Positions 17,111 to 27,033 of a stretch of 64,000 bases of DNA are shown piece after piece; the first letter of the stretch is position 1, and each line of letters begins with the position of its first letter. The position numbers and the translations under genes were made by a program. The stretch covers positions 182,096 to 246,095 of the forward strand of contig CAZTTO010000002.1 of the NCBI GenBank assembly GCA_964616465.1. The letters are read 5' to 3'. Under the pieces are notes generated by a model that saw only the letters and a program-made list of their open reading frames with translations, was not told the DNA's origin and searched no databases. The stretch comes from JAFLBI01 sp964616465. GTDB taxonomy: Bacteria > Bacteroidota > Bacteroidia > Chitinophagales > Chitinophagaceae.

Positions 17111-17698
17111 ATGTTTCACTACTTTCTCATACACAAACCATATCAAGTTGCATCACAGTTTTCTTCACTCGAAGGAAAACAAACTTTGCGCGATTGGTTC
17201 TCTGTTCCTAACGATGTATATCCAGTTGGAAGATTAGATTATGACAGCGAGGGATTGCTATTATTGACGAATGATAAGAAGCTGAATCATCTTTTACTTC
17301 ATCCTACTAAAGCACACACTAGAACTTACTGGGTTCAGGTTGATGGAGACATAACTGAAGATGCAGTTCAACAATTAAGGAAAGGTGTTGAAATATCTAT
17401 TGATGGGAAAACACATCGTACAGCACCTTGCAGCGCGAAACGCTTTTTAATTGAACCACCCGTACATCCTAGAACTCCTCCTATCAGATTCAGAGCAGCA
17501 ATTCCTGCTCCTTGGATTTCACTCTCACTCACTGAAGGAAAAAATAGGCAGGTCAGAAGAATGACAGCCAAAATAGGATTCCCAACACTTAGACTAATTC
17601 GATACAGCATTGAGGATTTAACACTCGAAGGTCTTGCACCTGGTGAATACAGAAAGCTAGATCAAAAAGAAGTATACCAGCAACTACACATACGATAA
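17111..17698 (+). CDS. rluE: 23S rRNA pseudouridine synthase, RluE type
   Basis: This 195-residue enzyme of the RsuA/RluB/RluE group converts a uridine of 23S rRNA to pseudouridine. The catalytic aspartate sits in GRLDYDSEGLLLLTND. Later LTEGKNRQVRRM is the group's second signature. There is no S4 domain and the length is short, which fits RluE rather than RluB or RsuA. It starts only 11 bases after a terminator-like hairpin, so readthrough could set its expression. A cyclophilin lipoprotein gene follows 25 bases downstream. Confidence 0.9.
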   Translation: MFHYFLIHKPYQVASQFSSLEGKQTLRDWFSVPNDVYPVGRLDYDSEGLLLLTNDKKLNHLLLHPTKAHTRTYWVQVDGDITEDAVQQLRKGVEISIDGKTHRTAPCSAKRFLIEPPVHPRTPPIRFRAAIPAPWISLSLTEGKNRQVRRMTAKIGFPTLRLIRYSIEDLTLEGLAPGEYRKLDQKEVYQQLHIR

Positions 17699-17723
17699 GA
17701 ATTGGTTTGTATCTTGCTGTAAT

Positions 17724-18320
17724 ATGAAAAGATGGAGAATTTTTTGGGGAGTATTCTTATGTAGTTGCTTCATGCAATGCACTTCCTACAAAACTAAAAA
17801 TCCCGTTATCCAAATTAAAACTGCTTTTGGTGAAATAGATATCGAACTCTTCGAACAACAAGCCCCAAAAACTTGTGCAGCAATTTTAAAAAATATTGAA
17901 CTAGGTATTTATGAGCGCTGCTCATTTTATCGTGTACTAAACCAAGATAACCAACCCAGCAATGCCACCAAATCAGAACTCATTCAGGGTGGCATTTGGA
18001 AAACAGCTCCTCAAAAAGCAAACAACTTGGATTTTATTCCGCATGAGAGCACCCAACAAACTGGACTAAAACACATGAATGGTACAGTTTCTTTAGCAAG
18101 ACGAGAACCTGGCACTGCTAAAACTGAATTTTTTATTTGCATGAGCGAACAACCTGGATTAGACCATGGCGGGGAAAATATGCCAGACGGCGAAGGATAT
18201 GCAGCTTTTGGAAAAGTTATTAAAGGAATGGCGGTTGTTAAAAAGATTGCTACACAAAACGAATCGGATGAATATTTTGATCCGCCTGTTCCTATAATTA
18301 ATATCATTCGAAAACAATGA
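17724..18320 (+). CDS. Cyclophilin-type peptidyl-prolyl isomerase lipoprotein
   Basis: This 198-residue protein has a lipoprotein signal ending FMQC (Cys19) and a cyclophilin domain. Recognisable parts are FGEIDIELFEQQAPKT, FYRVL, GTVSLAR, TEFFICMSEQPGLD and YAAFGKVIKGM. It would catalyse proline isomerisation during folding of exported proteins, anchored in a periplasm-facing membrane. The central insertion between FYRVL and the core differs from short cytoplasmic forms. It overlaps the next gene by 4 bases (ATGA). Confidence 0.9.
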   Translation: MKRWRIFWGVFLCSCFMQCTSYKTKNPVIQIKTAFGEIDIELFEQQAPKTCAAILKNIELGIYERCSFYRVLNQDNQPSNATKSELIQGGIWKTAPQKANNLDFIPHESTQQTGLKHMNGTVSLARREPGTAKTEFFICMSEQPGLDHGGENMPDGEGYAAFGKVIKGMAVVKKIATQNESDEYFDPPVPIINIIRKQ

Positions 18321-19501
18321 AAAATATTTTACTCGCATTGCTAATAATGATAGTTTTCCAGCAATGTAGTTTTAAAGCGAAAAATGTATTAATGGTACCA
18401 CGATTAGAAGAGCGTGGTGTTGTGAAAGTATATTTTGATAGAGAGGGGTTTGTTTATCCACCAGAGGCTCATGTAACACCTCACTATTTTTATCTTCAAC
18501 ATATTCGAAATGAAAAAAGACGACAAAGCAATCCGGCTTTTGCAACACTGGAGTATGCAATGAGAGAAAACGACTCTTTGAATCAAGCTTACCTTCGCCA
18601 AAGGCACGGATTGCAGGGTGTAGATAGTGTGCGTTTTTTTATTCGACTTCAAAACATACTCAGAAAAAACCTCGCCAACCAAATTCAACAACAATTGCAA
18701 CAAGCCAACAGCAAACATGTAGTTGTATTGATCCACGGCTTTAATGATCCTAATCCAGATGCGTATTATTTTTCTCTTCGCAGAAGTATTCAACAATTTG
18801 TAAAACAGCCCATTGTTTTTGTTGAAGTGTACTGGGACGGATTAACCTCGCTGGGGTCTAATCCAATTGTTGCAGGCATTTGGGGAAAGGCGCAGATCAA
18901 TTCAGCAAAAGTCGGACTCGGATTACGTCAATTACTTCAACAAATAGACCCAAGTGTAAAGCTTACCTTATTAACGCATAGCTTAGGTGCTAGTGTTGCG
19001 AGTCACACTTTATTTAATCCACAAAAATGGCCAAAACAATTTCAGGAAAAGTTAGAAGAGGACTATAAGTCGAACGCAATTGCTACTCCTAGATCATCGC
19101 AAATTTGTTTAGCCATGCTAGCCCCCGCTATTTCAGGCACCCAAGTGATGGATGATATTTTAAGAACAGTGCCTGAGAAAAACCAAGCCGGATTTAGGAA
19201 AATTGTGATTGGCTACAACAAATATGATTATGCTGTTAGCAAAGGAGGCCTTTTTGCAAAATCATTTGGAAACACCGCCCTAGGGGCCAATGCCGGTGGT
19301 GAAGTAGAAAAAACAGAAAAGCTTATAAAACAATTAGACCCAAGCGTTCAATGCAGAAGTATTGACTTTTCTTACATGCGTTCAATAGATGGCCTTGACA
19401 AAAAACAGGCCAGACAACTTCGACAAAAAGAACATTCCATTCTTTTTTATCAACAAAATGCACAATTCCCACAGTTTTTAAAGGCCGTTTTTGAAAACTG
19501 A
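18317..19501 (+). CDS. Alpha/beta hydrolase lipoprotein (esterase-like)
   Basis: This 394-residue protein has a lipoprotein signal ending FQQC (Cys17). The hydrolase core shows VVVLIHGFND (oxyanion region, about 135-144) and a nucleophile elbow LTHSLGAS with Ser222. A late EHSI segment could supply the catalytic histidine. It resembles the DUF900-type esterase group, whose members act on esters or lipids; the substrate is unknown. Translational coupling to the cyclophilin lipoprotein suggests both work at the same membrane surface. Confidence 0.78.
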   Translation: MKNILLALLIMIVFQQCSFKAKNVLMVPRLEERGVVKVYFDREGFVYPPEAHVTPHYFYLQHIRNEKRRQSNPAFATLEYAMRENDSLNQAYLRQRHGLQGVDSVRFFIRLQNILRKNLANQIQQQLQQANSKHVVVLIHGFNDPNPDAYYFSLRRSIQQFVKQPIVFVEVYWDGLTSLGSNPIVAGIWGKAQINSAKVGLGLRQLLQQIDPSVKLTLLTHSLGASVASHTLFNPQKWPKQFQEKLEEDYKSNAIATPRSSQICLAMLAPAISGTQVMDDILRTVPEKNQAGFRKIVIGYNKYDYAVSKGGLFAKSFGNTALGANAGGEVEKTEKLIKQLDPSVQCRSIDFSYMRSIDGLDKKQARQLRQKEHSILFYQQNAQFPQFLKAVFEN

Positions 19502-19557
19502 GCATTTACTTATTCACCTCCCACCTGCATGCCAATTCCAATACCTAAATTGCGCCC

Positions 19558-21912
19558 ATGCAGCAATATTTACATGGATTGAATGAGCAGCAAAGAGAAG
19601 CTGTGTTACATATGAATGGGCCACTTATGATTGTGGCAGGAGCAGGAAGCGGAAAGACAAAAGTATTGACTACCAGAATTGCACATTTACTTGCTAACGG
19701 AGTTGATGCATTTCATATTCTTGCGTTGACTTTCACCAATAAAGCAGCCGCTGAGATGAAAGAGAGAATTGAAAAGATTCTCGGCAACCAAGAAGCACGC
19801 AATCTCTATATTGGTACTTTTCACAGTGTGTTTGCAAGAATTCTGAGGTCAGAGGCAACCAGAATTGGTTATCCGGCGAATTTCACTATTTACGATACAG
19901 ATGATAGTCGCTCTGTTATAAAAGCAGTCATGCAAGAAATGGGTATTGATGATAAAACCTACAAACCCAATATTGTACATAACCGCATTTCAGCAGCTAA
20001 AAATGCATTAGTAACAGCGGACGAATATGTACAGGATACATTTCTGCAACAAGAAGATCAACGAGCGAATCGTCCCAAAATTGGTGCCATCTATCAAGCT
20101 TATGCTGCAAGATGCTTTAAGAATGGGGCCATGGATTTCGATGACCTCTTGCTTAAAATGTATGAACTACTCCGTTTTCACAACGAAGTATTGTACAAAT
20201 ACCAACATAAGTTCAGGTATATTATGATTGATGAGTATCAGGATACAAATCCGGTGCAATATCAAATTACCAAACTATTGGCAGCCGTACATGAAAATAT
20301 TTGTGTGGTGGGCGACGATGCGCAAAGCATTTATAGCTTTAGAGGTGCAACTATTGAGAATATTTTACAATTCCAGAAAGACTACGAAGATGTAAAAGTG
20401 GTTAAGCTTGAACAGAACTATAGAAGTACAGCAAGCATTTTAGAAGTTGCAAATGAAGTAATACGCAACAATAAGGGTCAGATTGCAAAAAATCTTTGGA
20501 CTGAAAATCCTACTGGGGAAAAAATTCGTCTTGTAAGAACCATGACGGATAATGATGAAGGAAAATTTATTGCCGATAGCATTCAAGAGCAAAAACTAAG
20601 AAACCATTTTTCTAATAAAGATTTTGCTATTCTTTATAGAACCAACGCGCAAAGCCGTGCATTTGAAGAAAGCCTCCGTAGAATGGGTATTGCCTACAGA
20701 ATTTTTGGAGGAGTGAGTTTTTATCAACGAAAAGAAATTAAAGACTTTATTGCTTACTTACGTGTAATAGTAAATCCACGTGATGAAGAAGCACTCAAAA
20801 GAATCATTAATTATCCAGCAAGAGGTATTGGGAAAACATCCTTAGAAAGGTGCTTACTGTTTGCTAACCAAAACGATTTAACCTTTTGGGAAGTACTTCA
20901 AAGAGCTGGTGCTGCAGGATTTAAAGGTGGAACGCTTGAAGCCATGCAGCAGTTTGTACAAATGATTCAATATTTCCAAACAATGTTGAACCAGCAAAAT
21001 GCTTATGATGTAGCGCGCATGGTGGGTGAACATACCAAACTTGTGAAAGAGCTTTTCAATGATAAAACAGCAGAAGGAATTGCTCGTTATGAAAACATTC
21101 AAGAGTTATTGAATAGTATTAAGGAGTGGACAGAAACGCCTGACACTGAAGATGGAGAATTAATTAACAAATCGCTGGGATCATATTTGCAACAAATTAC
21201 TTTACTAACAGACGCAGATGACGATAAAAACGACCCTGATGTAGTAAAGCTAATGTCGATTCACGCAGCAAAAGGATTGGAATTTGACTGTGTGTTTTTA
21301 GTAGGTGTAGAAGAGAACCTATTCCCCAACGCCATTTCTATGCAATCGCGCGAAGAGTTAGAAGAGGAGCGGAGGTTATTTTATGTTGCTATTACAAGAG
21401 CAAGAAAACATTTATGGGTGACTTATGCAAATACACGCTATAGATTTGGAAGCCTTGTGCAAAATGATCCAAGTCGGTTCATTCATGAAATGCCAGAAAA
21501 ATTAGTAGATCAATCTTACGCTGGTGGAGTGGGTAGAAGCCAACATAATTTTGGGCAAATGGGATCGGCTTTTCAAAGAATGCAAAGAGGATTTGGTGAC
21601 TATAACGATACCCAAAAAACTGAAAGAAGATATGGTCCACCTCCAGGCAAAAAAACCGGATCTGAAAAGCCTTCTTACTTAGCTCCACCCACACCTCCAA
21701 AAGTTGTTCCACATATACCATCAGGAAATTTTGAGGCGAGTGATACCAGCGATTTAGCAGTTGGACAAAGAGTAGAACACCAAAAGTTTGGTTTTGGAGA
21801 AGTAGTTCAATTAGAGGGCAGTGCACATAATCCAATAGCAACCGTTCGTTTTGAATTGAATGGAGAAAAGAAGATTATGTTACAATATGCGAAACTGAGG
21901 ATTGTTGGTTAA
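19558..21912 (+). CDS. pcrA: ATP-dependent DNA helicase PcrA/UvrD
   Basis: This 784-residue full-length SF1A 3'-5' helicase acts in nucleotide excision and mismatch repair and in removing stalled complexes. Motifs in order are GAGSGKTKVL, TFTNKAAAEM, IDEYQDTN, GDDAQSIYSFRGA, EQNYRST, MSIHAAKGLEFD and FYVAITRARKHL. The C-terminal tail after a Pro/Gly-rich linker ends in a small Tudor-like fold (GQRVEHQKFGFGEVVQ), the domain that binds RNA polymerase in PcrA. It is clearly distinct from the short helicase at 4795. Confidence 0.95.
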   Translation: MQQYLHGLNEQQREAVLHMNGPLMIVAGAGSGKTKVLTTRIAHLLANGVDAFHILALTFTNKAAAEMKERIEKILGNQEARNLYIGTFHSVFARILRSEATRIGYPANFTIYDTDDSRSVIKAVMQEMGIDDKTYKPNIVHNRISAAKNALVTADEYVQDTFLQQEDQRANRPKIGAIYQAYAARCFKNGAMDFDDLLLKMYELLRFHNEVLYKYQHKFRYIMIDEYQDTNPVQYQITKLLAAVHENICVVGDDAQSIYSFRGATIENILQFQKDYEDVKVVKLEQNYRSTASILEVANEVIRNNKGQIAKNLWTENPTGEKIRLVRTMTDNDEGKFIADSIQEQKLRNHFSNKDFAILYRTNAQSRAFEESLRRMGIAYRIFGGVSFYQRKEIKDFIAYLRVIVNPRDEEALKRIINYPARGIGKTSLERCLLFANQNDLTFWEVLQRAGAAGFKGGTLEAMQQFVQMIQYFQTMLNQQNAYDVARMVGEHTKLVKELFNDKTAEGIARYENIQELLNSIKEWTETPDTEDGELINKSLGSYLQQITLLTDADDDKNDPDVVKLMSIHAAKGLEFDCVFLVGVEENLFPNAISMQSREELEEERRLFYVAITRARKHLWVTYANTRYRFGSLVQNDPSRFIHEMPEKLVDQSYAGGVGRSQHNFGQMGSAFQRMQRGFGDYNDTQKTERRYGPPPGKKTGSEKPSYLAPPTPPKVVPHIPSGNFEASDTSDLAVGQRVEHQKFGFGEVVQLEGSAHNPIATVRFELNGEKKIMLQYAKLRIVG

Positions 21913-21925
21913 TCATAGATTAGAT

Positions 21926-22285
21926 TCATCCACAAATTGAACACTCTTCAAACCTCATTCTGTGGTATTGTTGTGTTGCAGAAGTTAGTATTAGCGCAAA
22001 AACAGCAATATATCCAAATACATCTGATTCGGCTAAAACAAAGGTTATTAGCGCTAGCAAATGGATAAAAAACACGAACCATGTTATAACCTGTTTGTGT
22101 TGTTGATATCCCTGCCAAAGTCCAACAGAGTATATAATATAAAAAAGCCCGAAGAAAAAATAATCGTTTTTAAATAGCATGCCACCTTCATTCATACTCA
22201 TAAACGACGATACAGCAAGTAGCATGGGAAGTATGGCACATGGAACAGTTAAAAGTTTTGCTGTAGAATAAAATAAGGATTTCAT
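21926..22285 (-). CDS. Small hypothetical membrane protein
   Basis: This 119-residue protein begins MKSLFYSTAKLL and has about four hydrophobic segments. The start chosen overlaps the stop of the upstream TspO-like gene by 4 bases, which is more economical than the longer frame running 47 codons back into that gene. I recognise no family. Coupling to the TspO-like gene suggests a related membrane function. Confidence 0.65.
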   Translation of the reverse strand: MKSLFYSTAKLLTVPCAILPMLLAVSSFMSMNEGGMLFKNDYFFFGLFYIIYSVGLWQGYQQHKQVITWFVFFIHLLALITFVLAESDVFGYIAVFALILTSATQQYHRMRFEECSICG

Positions 22286-23004
22286 GCAGCTGCTTTTGAT
22301 ATAGAAATCTTGTACAAATTCACAAACAATAATACACCCATCAGTACAAGGGGCAGAGTCATTAAGACAGTATGAGAAGATCCTTGGGCTGCTCTTATTC
22401 CAAACAACGCCCATATTAACACCCATCCTGATTCATACATTCCTTTTCGTAAAATCAAAAAAACAGAAAGACAGGTTGCTATCACCATCATTGCAGCGCT
22501 CCACATCCAACCTTCTAATGGAGAACCATCCCAACCTAATCCTGTTAGCCAAGCAGCTATATTAGCAATAGTAGCTACAAGAATCCACGAAAAATAAATA
22601 CGAATGGGAATACCCAAAGTTTTGTGTGTTTGTAAACTTAAAAGTGCCGCTTTGGTTAAGACAAAAAGAAGCCCAAGCATAATTAAAACAGAAACCGTCA
22701 TTTGCAAATAATGCCAAGCCAAAATCCATAGTCCATTCAATATAAACGACCACTGAATTGCCTTAACTAAAGATAGCGGCATGAGTACACCAAATCTTGA
22801 AATGTAGATAGTTCCTATCAATAGCCCTATATATATGACGCTCCAAATTGAAAAGGTAAATCCCGCGGGAACAAACCTATTTGTAAACAAAGCAGAAACC
22901 TCCCCTGTATTCATTCCATTGATTGGCAATGCATTGGCTAACACATTCATCACAATCATAAAGGCAAATGCCAACCATAGAAACCAAACTTGCAATCGAT
23001 TCAT
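22282..23004 (-). CDS. TspO/MBR-like tryptophan-rich membrane protein
   Basis: The 240-residue protein has about seven hydrophobic segments and many tryptophans. The stretch FVPAGFTFSIWSVIYIGLLIG corresponds to the PxGxxFxxxWxxxY region of TspO, but the protein is longer than classical TspO (about 160 residues) and belongs to the extended branch common in Bacteroidota. TspO proteins bind tetrapyrroles and isoprenoid ligands. Ligand and role here are unknown. It is translationally coupled to the small membrane protein downstream and divergent from the DUF3667 gene, with 36 bases between them. Confidence 0.72.
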   Translation of the reverse strand: MNRLQVWFLWLAFAFMIVMNVLANALPINGMNTGEVSALFTNRFVPAGFTFSIWSVIYIGLLIGTIYISRFGVLMPLSLVKAIQWSFILNGLWILAWHYLQMTVSVLIMLGLLFVLTKAALLSLQTHKTLGIPIRIYFSWILVATIANIAAWLTGLGWDGSPLEGWMWSAAMMVIATCLSVFLILRKGMYESGWVLIWALFGIRAAQGSSHTVLMTLPLVLMGVLLFVNLYKISISKAAA

Positions 23005-23040
23005 AACCGTAAGCTAACAAAAGTTTTGTATTTTGGTTCT

Positions 23041-23841
23041 ATGAGTTCTGAACATGCAACTTGCCACAACTGCGGAGCCAGTTTAGCAAACAACCCCAAA
23101 TTTTGCAGTGCATGCGGACAGCAAAGCCATGTGCACAGATTTACTTTGCCTCATTTTTTTCATGAAATGATGCATGCATTTACTCATGCAGATAAAGGTA
23201 TTTTTCTGCTAATACTTGAGTTATTCAAATCGCCAGGAAAGGTTTTGTTTGAGTATATAGATGGATTTAAAAGAAAAAAGTATTTTAATCCATTTACATT
23301 TATTGTTCTGGTTGGTGGCTTCACACTTTTTATGAATACTACTTTCAAGCCCTATAAAGATTTTGACTTTACAGAGGGGGTGAAAAAAAGTAATGTCGCA
23401 TTATCAGTTGAAGTACAGGAACGCTCTAACAAAATGAATACATTTTTTAGAACGCAATCAAAAATTTTATTGTTAGGGTCCGTCCCCATTTCTGCATTAG
23501 CCATGTGGCTCATGTATAGAAGGCGAAAGCTTTACTTCGCTGAGCATTTAGTGGCTATGACTTTTATAACGGGAAGTCTTGGCTTGTTTATGTCGCTTAT
23601 CATGGTGCCCATACAAGCATTTTTTTTAGAACCCAAACATTATGCTACCATAAGTTTTCTAACACTTTTTTTCCAATGTATCTACTTTGCCTGGGCCTAC
23701 CATGGGTGGATGAAAAGAAAAAGTGCCTCTAACTTTTTTTATGCTTTGCTGGTACAATTATTAAATATTGTTTCTTGGATGATTTTTACTGGCCTACTAG
23801 GTTCTTTATATATGCTGTGGCCAATGATTGTTAAGAGCTAA
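23041..23841 (+). CDS. DUF3667 membrane protein with N-terminal zinc ribbon
   Basis: The 266-residue protein starts MSSEHATCHNCG. Two Cys-x2-Cys pairs (CHNCG and CSACGQQ) form a zinc ribbon within the first 30 residues. The DUF3667 core follows, with FHEMMHAFTHADKG and KKYFNPFTF, then several membrane helices. The family is common in Bacteroidota and its function is not known. An upstream in-frame Met would overlap the divergent gene and was not used. Confidence 0.82.
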   Translation: MSSEHATCHNCGASLANNPKFCSACGQQSHVHRFTLPHFFHEMMHAFTHADKGIFLLILELFKSPGKVLFEYIDGFKRKKYFNPFTFIVLVGGFTLFMNTTFKPYKDFDFTEGVKKSNVALSVEVQERSNKMNTFFRTQSKILLLGSVPISALAMWLMYRRRKLYFAEHLVAMTFITGSLGLFMSLIMVPIQAFFLEPKHYATISFLTLFFQCIYFAWAYHGWMKRKSASNFFYALLVQLLNIVSWMIFTGLLGSLYMLWPMIVKS

Positions 23842-23937
23842 ATTTTTCAGGTCACAACTAACTGATTGCAAGCAGAATGTAATAGTGTTCGAAGAAATGA
23901 ACCCTTTACAGTATCTTGCGCCACAAATAATACCCTC

Positions 23938-24657
23938 ATGTTACCCAAGTACAACCGAATTTTGCTGAAACTATCCGGAGAAGCCATAATGGGCAATAAA
24001 GAGAATGGTTTTGAACCGTTTAATCCAACAATTATTGAACAATATGCCCGCGATATTAAGGAAGTAACCAACTTGGGAGTTCAAGTAGCTATTGTAATTG
24101 GCGGTGGTAATATATATAGAGGTATGAACGAAGCTGAAAGTGGTATTGAAAGAGCTCATGGCGATTATATGGGTATGCTTGCTACCGTTATTAATGGTAT
24201 GGCTATGCAGGCCATGCTTGAAAAAGTAGGCGTATTTACTCGCTTACAAAGCGCCATTAATATGGAGCAGGTTGCAGAACCTTATATCCGCAGACGCGCT
24301 ATTCGTCACCTTGAAAAAGGGCGCGTGGTTATTTTCGGTGCTGGCACGGGTAACCCCTATTTTACAACCGATACCGCTGGATCACTCAGAGCTGTAGAGG
24401 TAAAAGCAGATGTTATTTTAAAAGGAACTCGGGTAGATGGTATTTATTCAGCTGACCCAGAAAAAGTTCCAGACGCTACCAGATTTGAAAAGATTTCTTA
24501 CCAAGAATGTATATCTAAGAACCTAAAGGTGATGGACATGACGGCATTTACGCTATGCATGGAAAATAAACTGCCTATCATTGTATTCGATATGAACAAA
24601 CCCGGCAATTTGCTTCAAGTTGTGCAGGGAATGAATGTGGGTACTTTAGTGCAATAA
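23938..24657 (+). CDS. pyrH: UMP kinase
   Basis: This 239-residue amino-acid-kinase-fold enzyme converts UMP to UDP with ATP in pyrimidine nucleotide synthesis. It opens YNRILLKLSGEAIMG and carries VAIVIGGGNIYRG, AHGDYMGMLATVINGMA and GTGNPYFTTDTAG, all characteristic of PyrH. The start giving MLPKYNRILLKL is conventional; the longer frame upstream adds nothing conserved. In many bacteria pyrH lies with rpsB, tsf or frr, but here it is between a DUF3667 gene and a TolC-like gene. Confidence 0.96.
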   Translation: MLPKYNRILLKLSGEAIMGNKENGFEPFNPTIIEQYARDIKEVTNLGVQVAIVIGGGNIYRGMNEAESGIERAHGDYMGMLATVINGMAMQAMLEKVGVFTRLQSAINMEQVAEPYIRRRAIRHLEKGRVVIFGAGTGNPYFTTDTAGSLRAVEVKADVILKGTRVDGIYSADPEKVPDATRFEKISYQECISKNLKVMDMTAFTLCMENKLPIIVFDMNKPGNLLQVVQGMNVGTLVQ

Positions 24658-24714
24658 CACCACTTGTATATATTTTTTTTGGTGCGATGTGGTTCTTAGT
24701 AATTTCACGTCTAC

Positions 24715-26004
24715 ATGAAGTACGTTTTTTTCTTTTTTAGCCTAATCATAACAACAGTTGCTTGGTCACAAGCCAGAAAACTCGATGAAGTAGTTGGAAA
24801 AGCTTTATTGCAAAACTTGCAAATTCAACTTGCTAAAAATGAGTTAGCAATTAGCAACAATAATAATTATCTAGGTGCTACGGGTGCACTTCCTACCGTT
24901 TCTTTGAATGCATCAGATATACAAAACTCAATAAGCATTAACCAGCAATTAAACAATGGAAATACAATTAAAAGAGATGCAGCTCCAGCAAACAACCTAA
25001 ATGTTGGTCTACAGGCTTCGGTTATTGTATATAATGGCAAGAGAGTATATGCACAAAGAGAACGCTTGGAAGAGTTAGAAAAACTCTCTGAAGAACAATT
25101 GCGTTTTCAAATTCAAGAAGTTGTTGCAAACACCAGCAGTCGTTATTATGATATTGTGCGTCTGCAGTACTTTTTGCGTGCACTTCGCCAAACCATTTTA
25201 TTCTCCGAACAACAAGTACAAATTATTGAATCGAGAAAAGAAGTTGGATTGGCTAACCAAGCAGATTTATTACAAGCACAGATTGATTTGAACCAACGCA
25301 AACAAGAGCTTCAAACGCAGGAATTACTTTTACAACAAACGAAAGTTGATTTATTAAATTTACTTCAGGAAGATCCTACGAATACATTTGTTCCAGCCGA
25401 TACTTTATTTGAACATAAGAATACTTATTCCATTCAACAGCTTATTGGCGGAATTTCTAACAACCCACAATTAGCTACAGCCAACAAGCTCGTTCAAGTA
25501 AATGAATGGTTGGTGAAAGAAGCAACGAGCCAAAAATATCCAATCCTTCGATTTAATACAGGCTATAATTACAATAGAAACCAAAGTGCTGCAGGTTTAT
25601 TCCTGTTAAACCAAAACTTTGGTCCATTTGCAGGATTGGCTTTACAGGTCCCAATTTATAACGGCAGTCAAGCGAAGCGCCAAGAAAAATCCGCACAACT
25701 AGCTGCAACATCTTCTAAAATTCAAGAACAAAATACGCGTCAATTATTAGAAGCTTCTATTGTAAAAGTTTACCAAGCTTATCAAAATGCAGTTCAACAA
25801 ATAACAACTGAACAGCAAAATTTTGAAATGACGAAATCTTTGAATGAATTGGTTTTGCAAAGGTTTTCACTTGGACAAGCCACAATCCTCGAAGTACGCG
25901 CTGCTCAGCAAAGTTTTGAAAACGCTGCATTCAGATTAATCAATTTGAATCATGCTGCAAAACTTGCAGATATTGAAATGAAGCGACTAACTGGACAGTT
26001 GTAA
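24715..26004 (+). CDS. TolC-family outer membrane channel
   Basis: This 429-residue exported protein has a signal peptide ending about AWSQA. Two long heptad-rich repeats are separated by a beta segment, as in TolC, for example QLRFQIQEVVANTSSRYYDI and LVLQRFSLGQATILEVRAAQ. Such proteins form outer membrane ducts for efflux pumps. No pump or adaptor gene is adjacent, so the partner is elsewhere or one of the other export systems in the window. It converges with the PorP/SprF-like gene with 3 bases between stops. Confidence 0.87.
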   Translation: MKYVFFFFSLIITTVAWSQARKLDEVVGKALLQNLQIQLAKNELAISNNNNYLGATGALPTVSLNASDIQNSISINQQLNNGNTIKRDAAPANNLNVGLQASVIVYNGKRVYAQRERLEELEKLSEEQLRFQIQEVVANTSSRYYDIVRLQYFLRALRQTILFSEQQVQIIESRKEVGLANQADLLQAQIDLNQRKQELQTQELLLQQTKVDLLNLLQEDPTNTFVPADTLFEHKNTYSIQQLIGGISNNPQLATANKLVQVNEWLVKEATSQKYPILRFNTGYNYNRNQSAAGLFLLNQNFGPFAGLALQVPIYNGSQAKRQEKSAQLAATSSKIQEQNTRQLLEASIVKVYQAYQNAVQQITTEQQNFEMTKSLNELVLQRFSLGQATILEVRAAQQSFENAAFRLINLNHAAKLADIEMKRLTGQL

Positions 26005-26007
26005 TTT

Positions 26008-27033
26008 TTAAAATCGTACGCAGCGCATTTTCATAAGGTCCTTATTTTGATTGCTCAAAAAGCCCCTGTATTGTGCGGTAATTTCTAAACCGCCTCTGTA
26101 TCCAGAAGCTACACTTAAACTAGAAATATTGACATCGTAGCTTACGCCAAAACTTAGGGATGGTAAGTCAATTTTTACAGTAGGTACAATTGCATCTTTC
26201 CATCTATAAAAACTCCCTACAGAAAAAACCCAAGATGGATCATCTTCCCAATTTGCACCAGCTATTTGATACATACCTCCAATAAATAATTGTTGCTGGC
26301 TTCCTTGTCGCATAAAATCGGCATAAGCCTGTATGCGTGTATGTGCTTGCAGCGGTAAGGAGATTCCAATATTAGCCATCCATCTATCAGTAACCTGATA
26401 GCCTTCATTTTGATTTAGAAACTGAACACGAGGTCGGTTTACGTGAAACCATGCAGCACCCATATACCAGTTGCCCCCTCTTTGTCCTAAAGTACTGCTG
26501 AGCGACATACCTGTAGACAAGTCCCAATATCCTGTTGCTGTGCTTGAAAAAAATTGATTGGTTGGATTTGAGGGAGAAAAACTACCATTTACAAACTGAT
26601 CATCGAAAGTAGCTTTGGTAGGATCAAATTGCGTAGTTACCCTTCCTCCCATAAATGCAAGTGAAAGATATGTGTTAGAAGATTCGTCTAAACTTTTATG
26701 ATAATTGAGTACAGGATAAATCATAGATCGTTTTAAGCGAACGTCACCAGCTACATCCATCACTGTTTGAAGTCCAATTGTCATAAAATCTTTTTGACCC
26801 GACATAGGCAACTTATACTCAAGTCCCAATGCACTTGTTTCATAGGGTATAGTAACAGATGCCCATTGCGTTCTATGAATAGCCGTCATCCGAAATTCTC
26901 CTGTAAATACACCTGCCAATGCTGGATTTCTCAGCATCGGTTGTTCGTGAAATTGAGAAAAGGTAAAATCCTGTCCAATAACACCAGCAGCATGTAAAAG
27001 CCCATATATACATATCAGTACTATCCTTCTCAT
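26008..27033 (-). CDS. PorP/SprF-family type IX secretion outer membrane protein
   Basis: This 341-residue protein has a signal peptide ending about AGVIGQ and a mature start QDFTFSQFHEQPMLRNPALAG, the hallmark of PorP/SprF. The rest is a beta-barrel with alternating strands. SprF-like partners help specific type IX substrates, such as the SprB adhesin, across the outer membrane or hold them there. The gene overlaps the stop of the giant adhesin-like gene by 4 bases, matching the known sprB-sprF arrangement. A longer in-frame start exists but lies inside the upstream gene. Confidence 0.92.
   Translation of the reverse strand: MRRIVLICIYGLLHAAGVIGQDFTFSQFHEQPMLRNPALAGVFTGEFRMTAIHRTQWASVTIPYETSALGLEYKLPMSGQKDFMTIGLQTVMDVAGDVRLKRSMIYPVLNYHKSLDESSNTYLSLAFMGGRVTTQFDPTKATFDDQFVNGSFSPSNPTNQFFSSTATGYWDLSTGMSLSSTLGQRGGNWYMGAAWFHVNRPRVQFLNQNEGYQVTDRWMANIGISLPLQAHTRIQAYADFMRQGSQQQLFIGGMYQIAGANWEDDPSWVFSVGSFYRWKDAIVPTVKIDLPSLSFGVSYDVNISSLSVASGYRGGLEITAQYRGFLSNQNKDLMKMRCVRF

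Noticed and set aside
23866..23937. Upstream extension of pyrH
   Set aside because: PyrH proteins begin shortly before the RILLKLSGE strand; the longer start adds unconserved residues.
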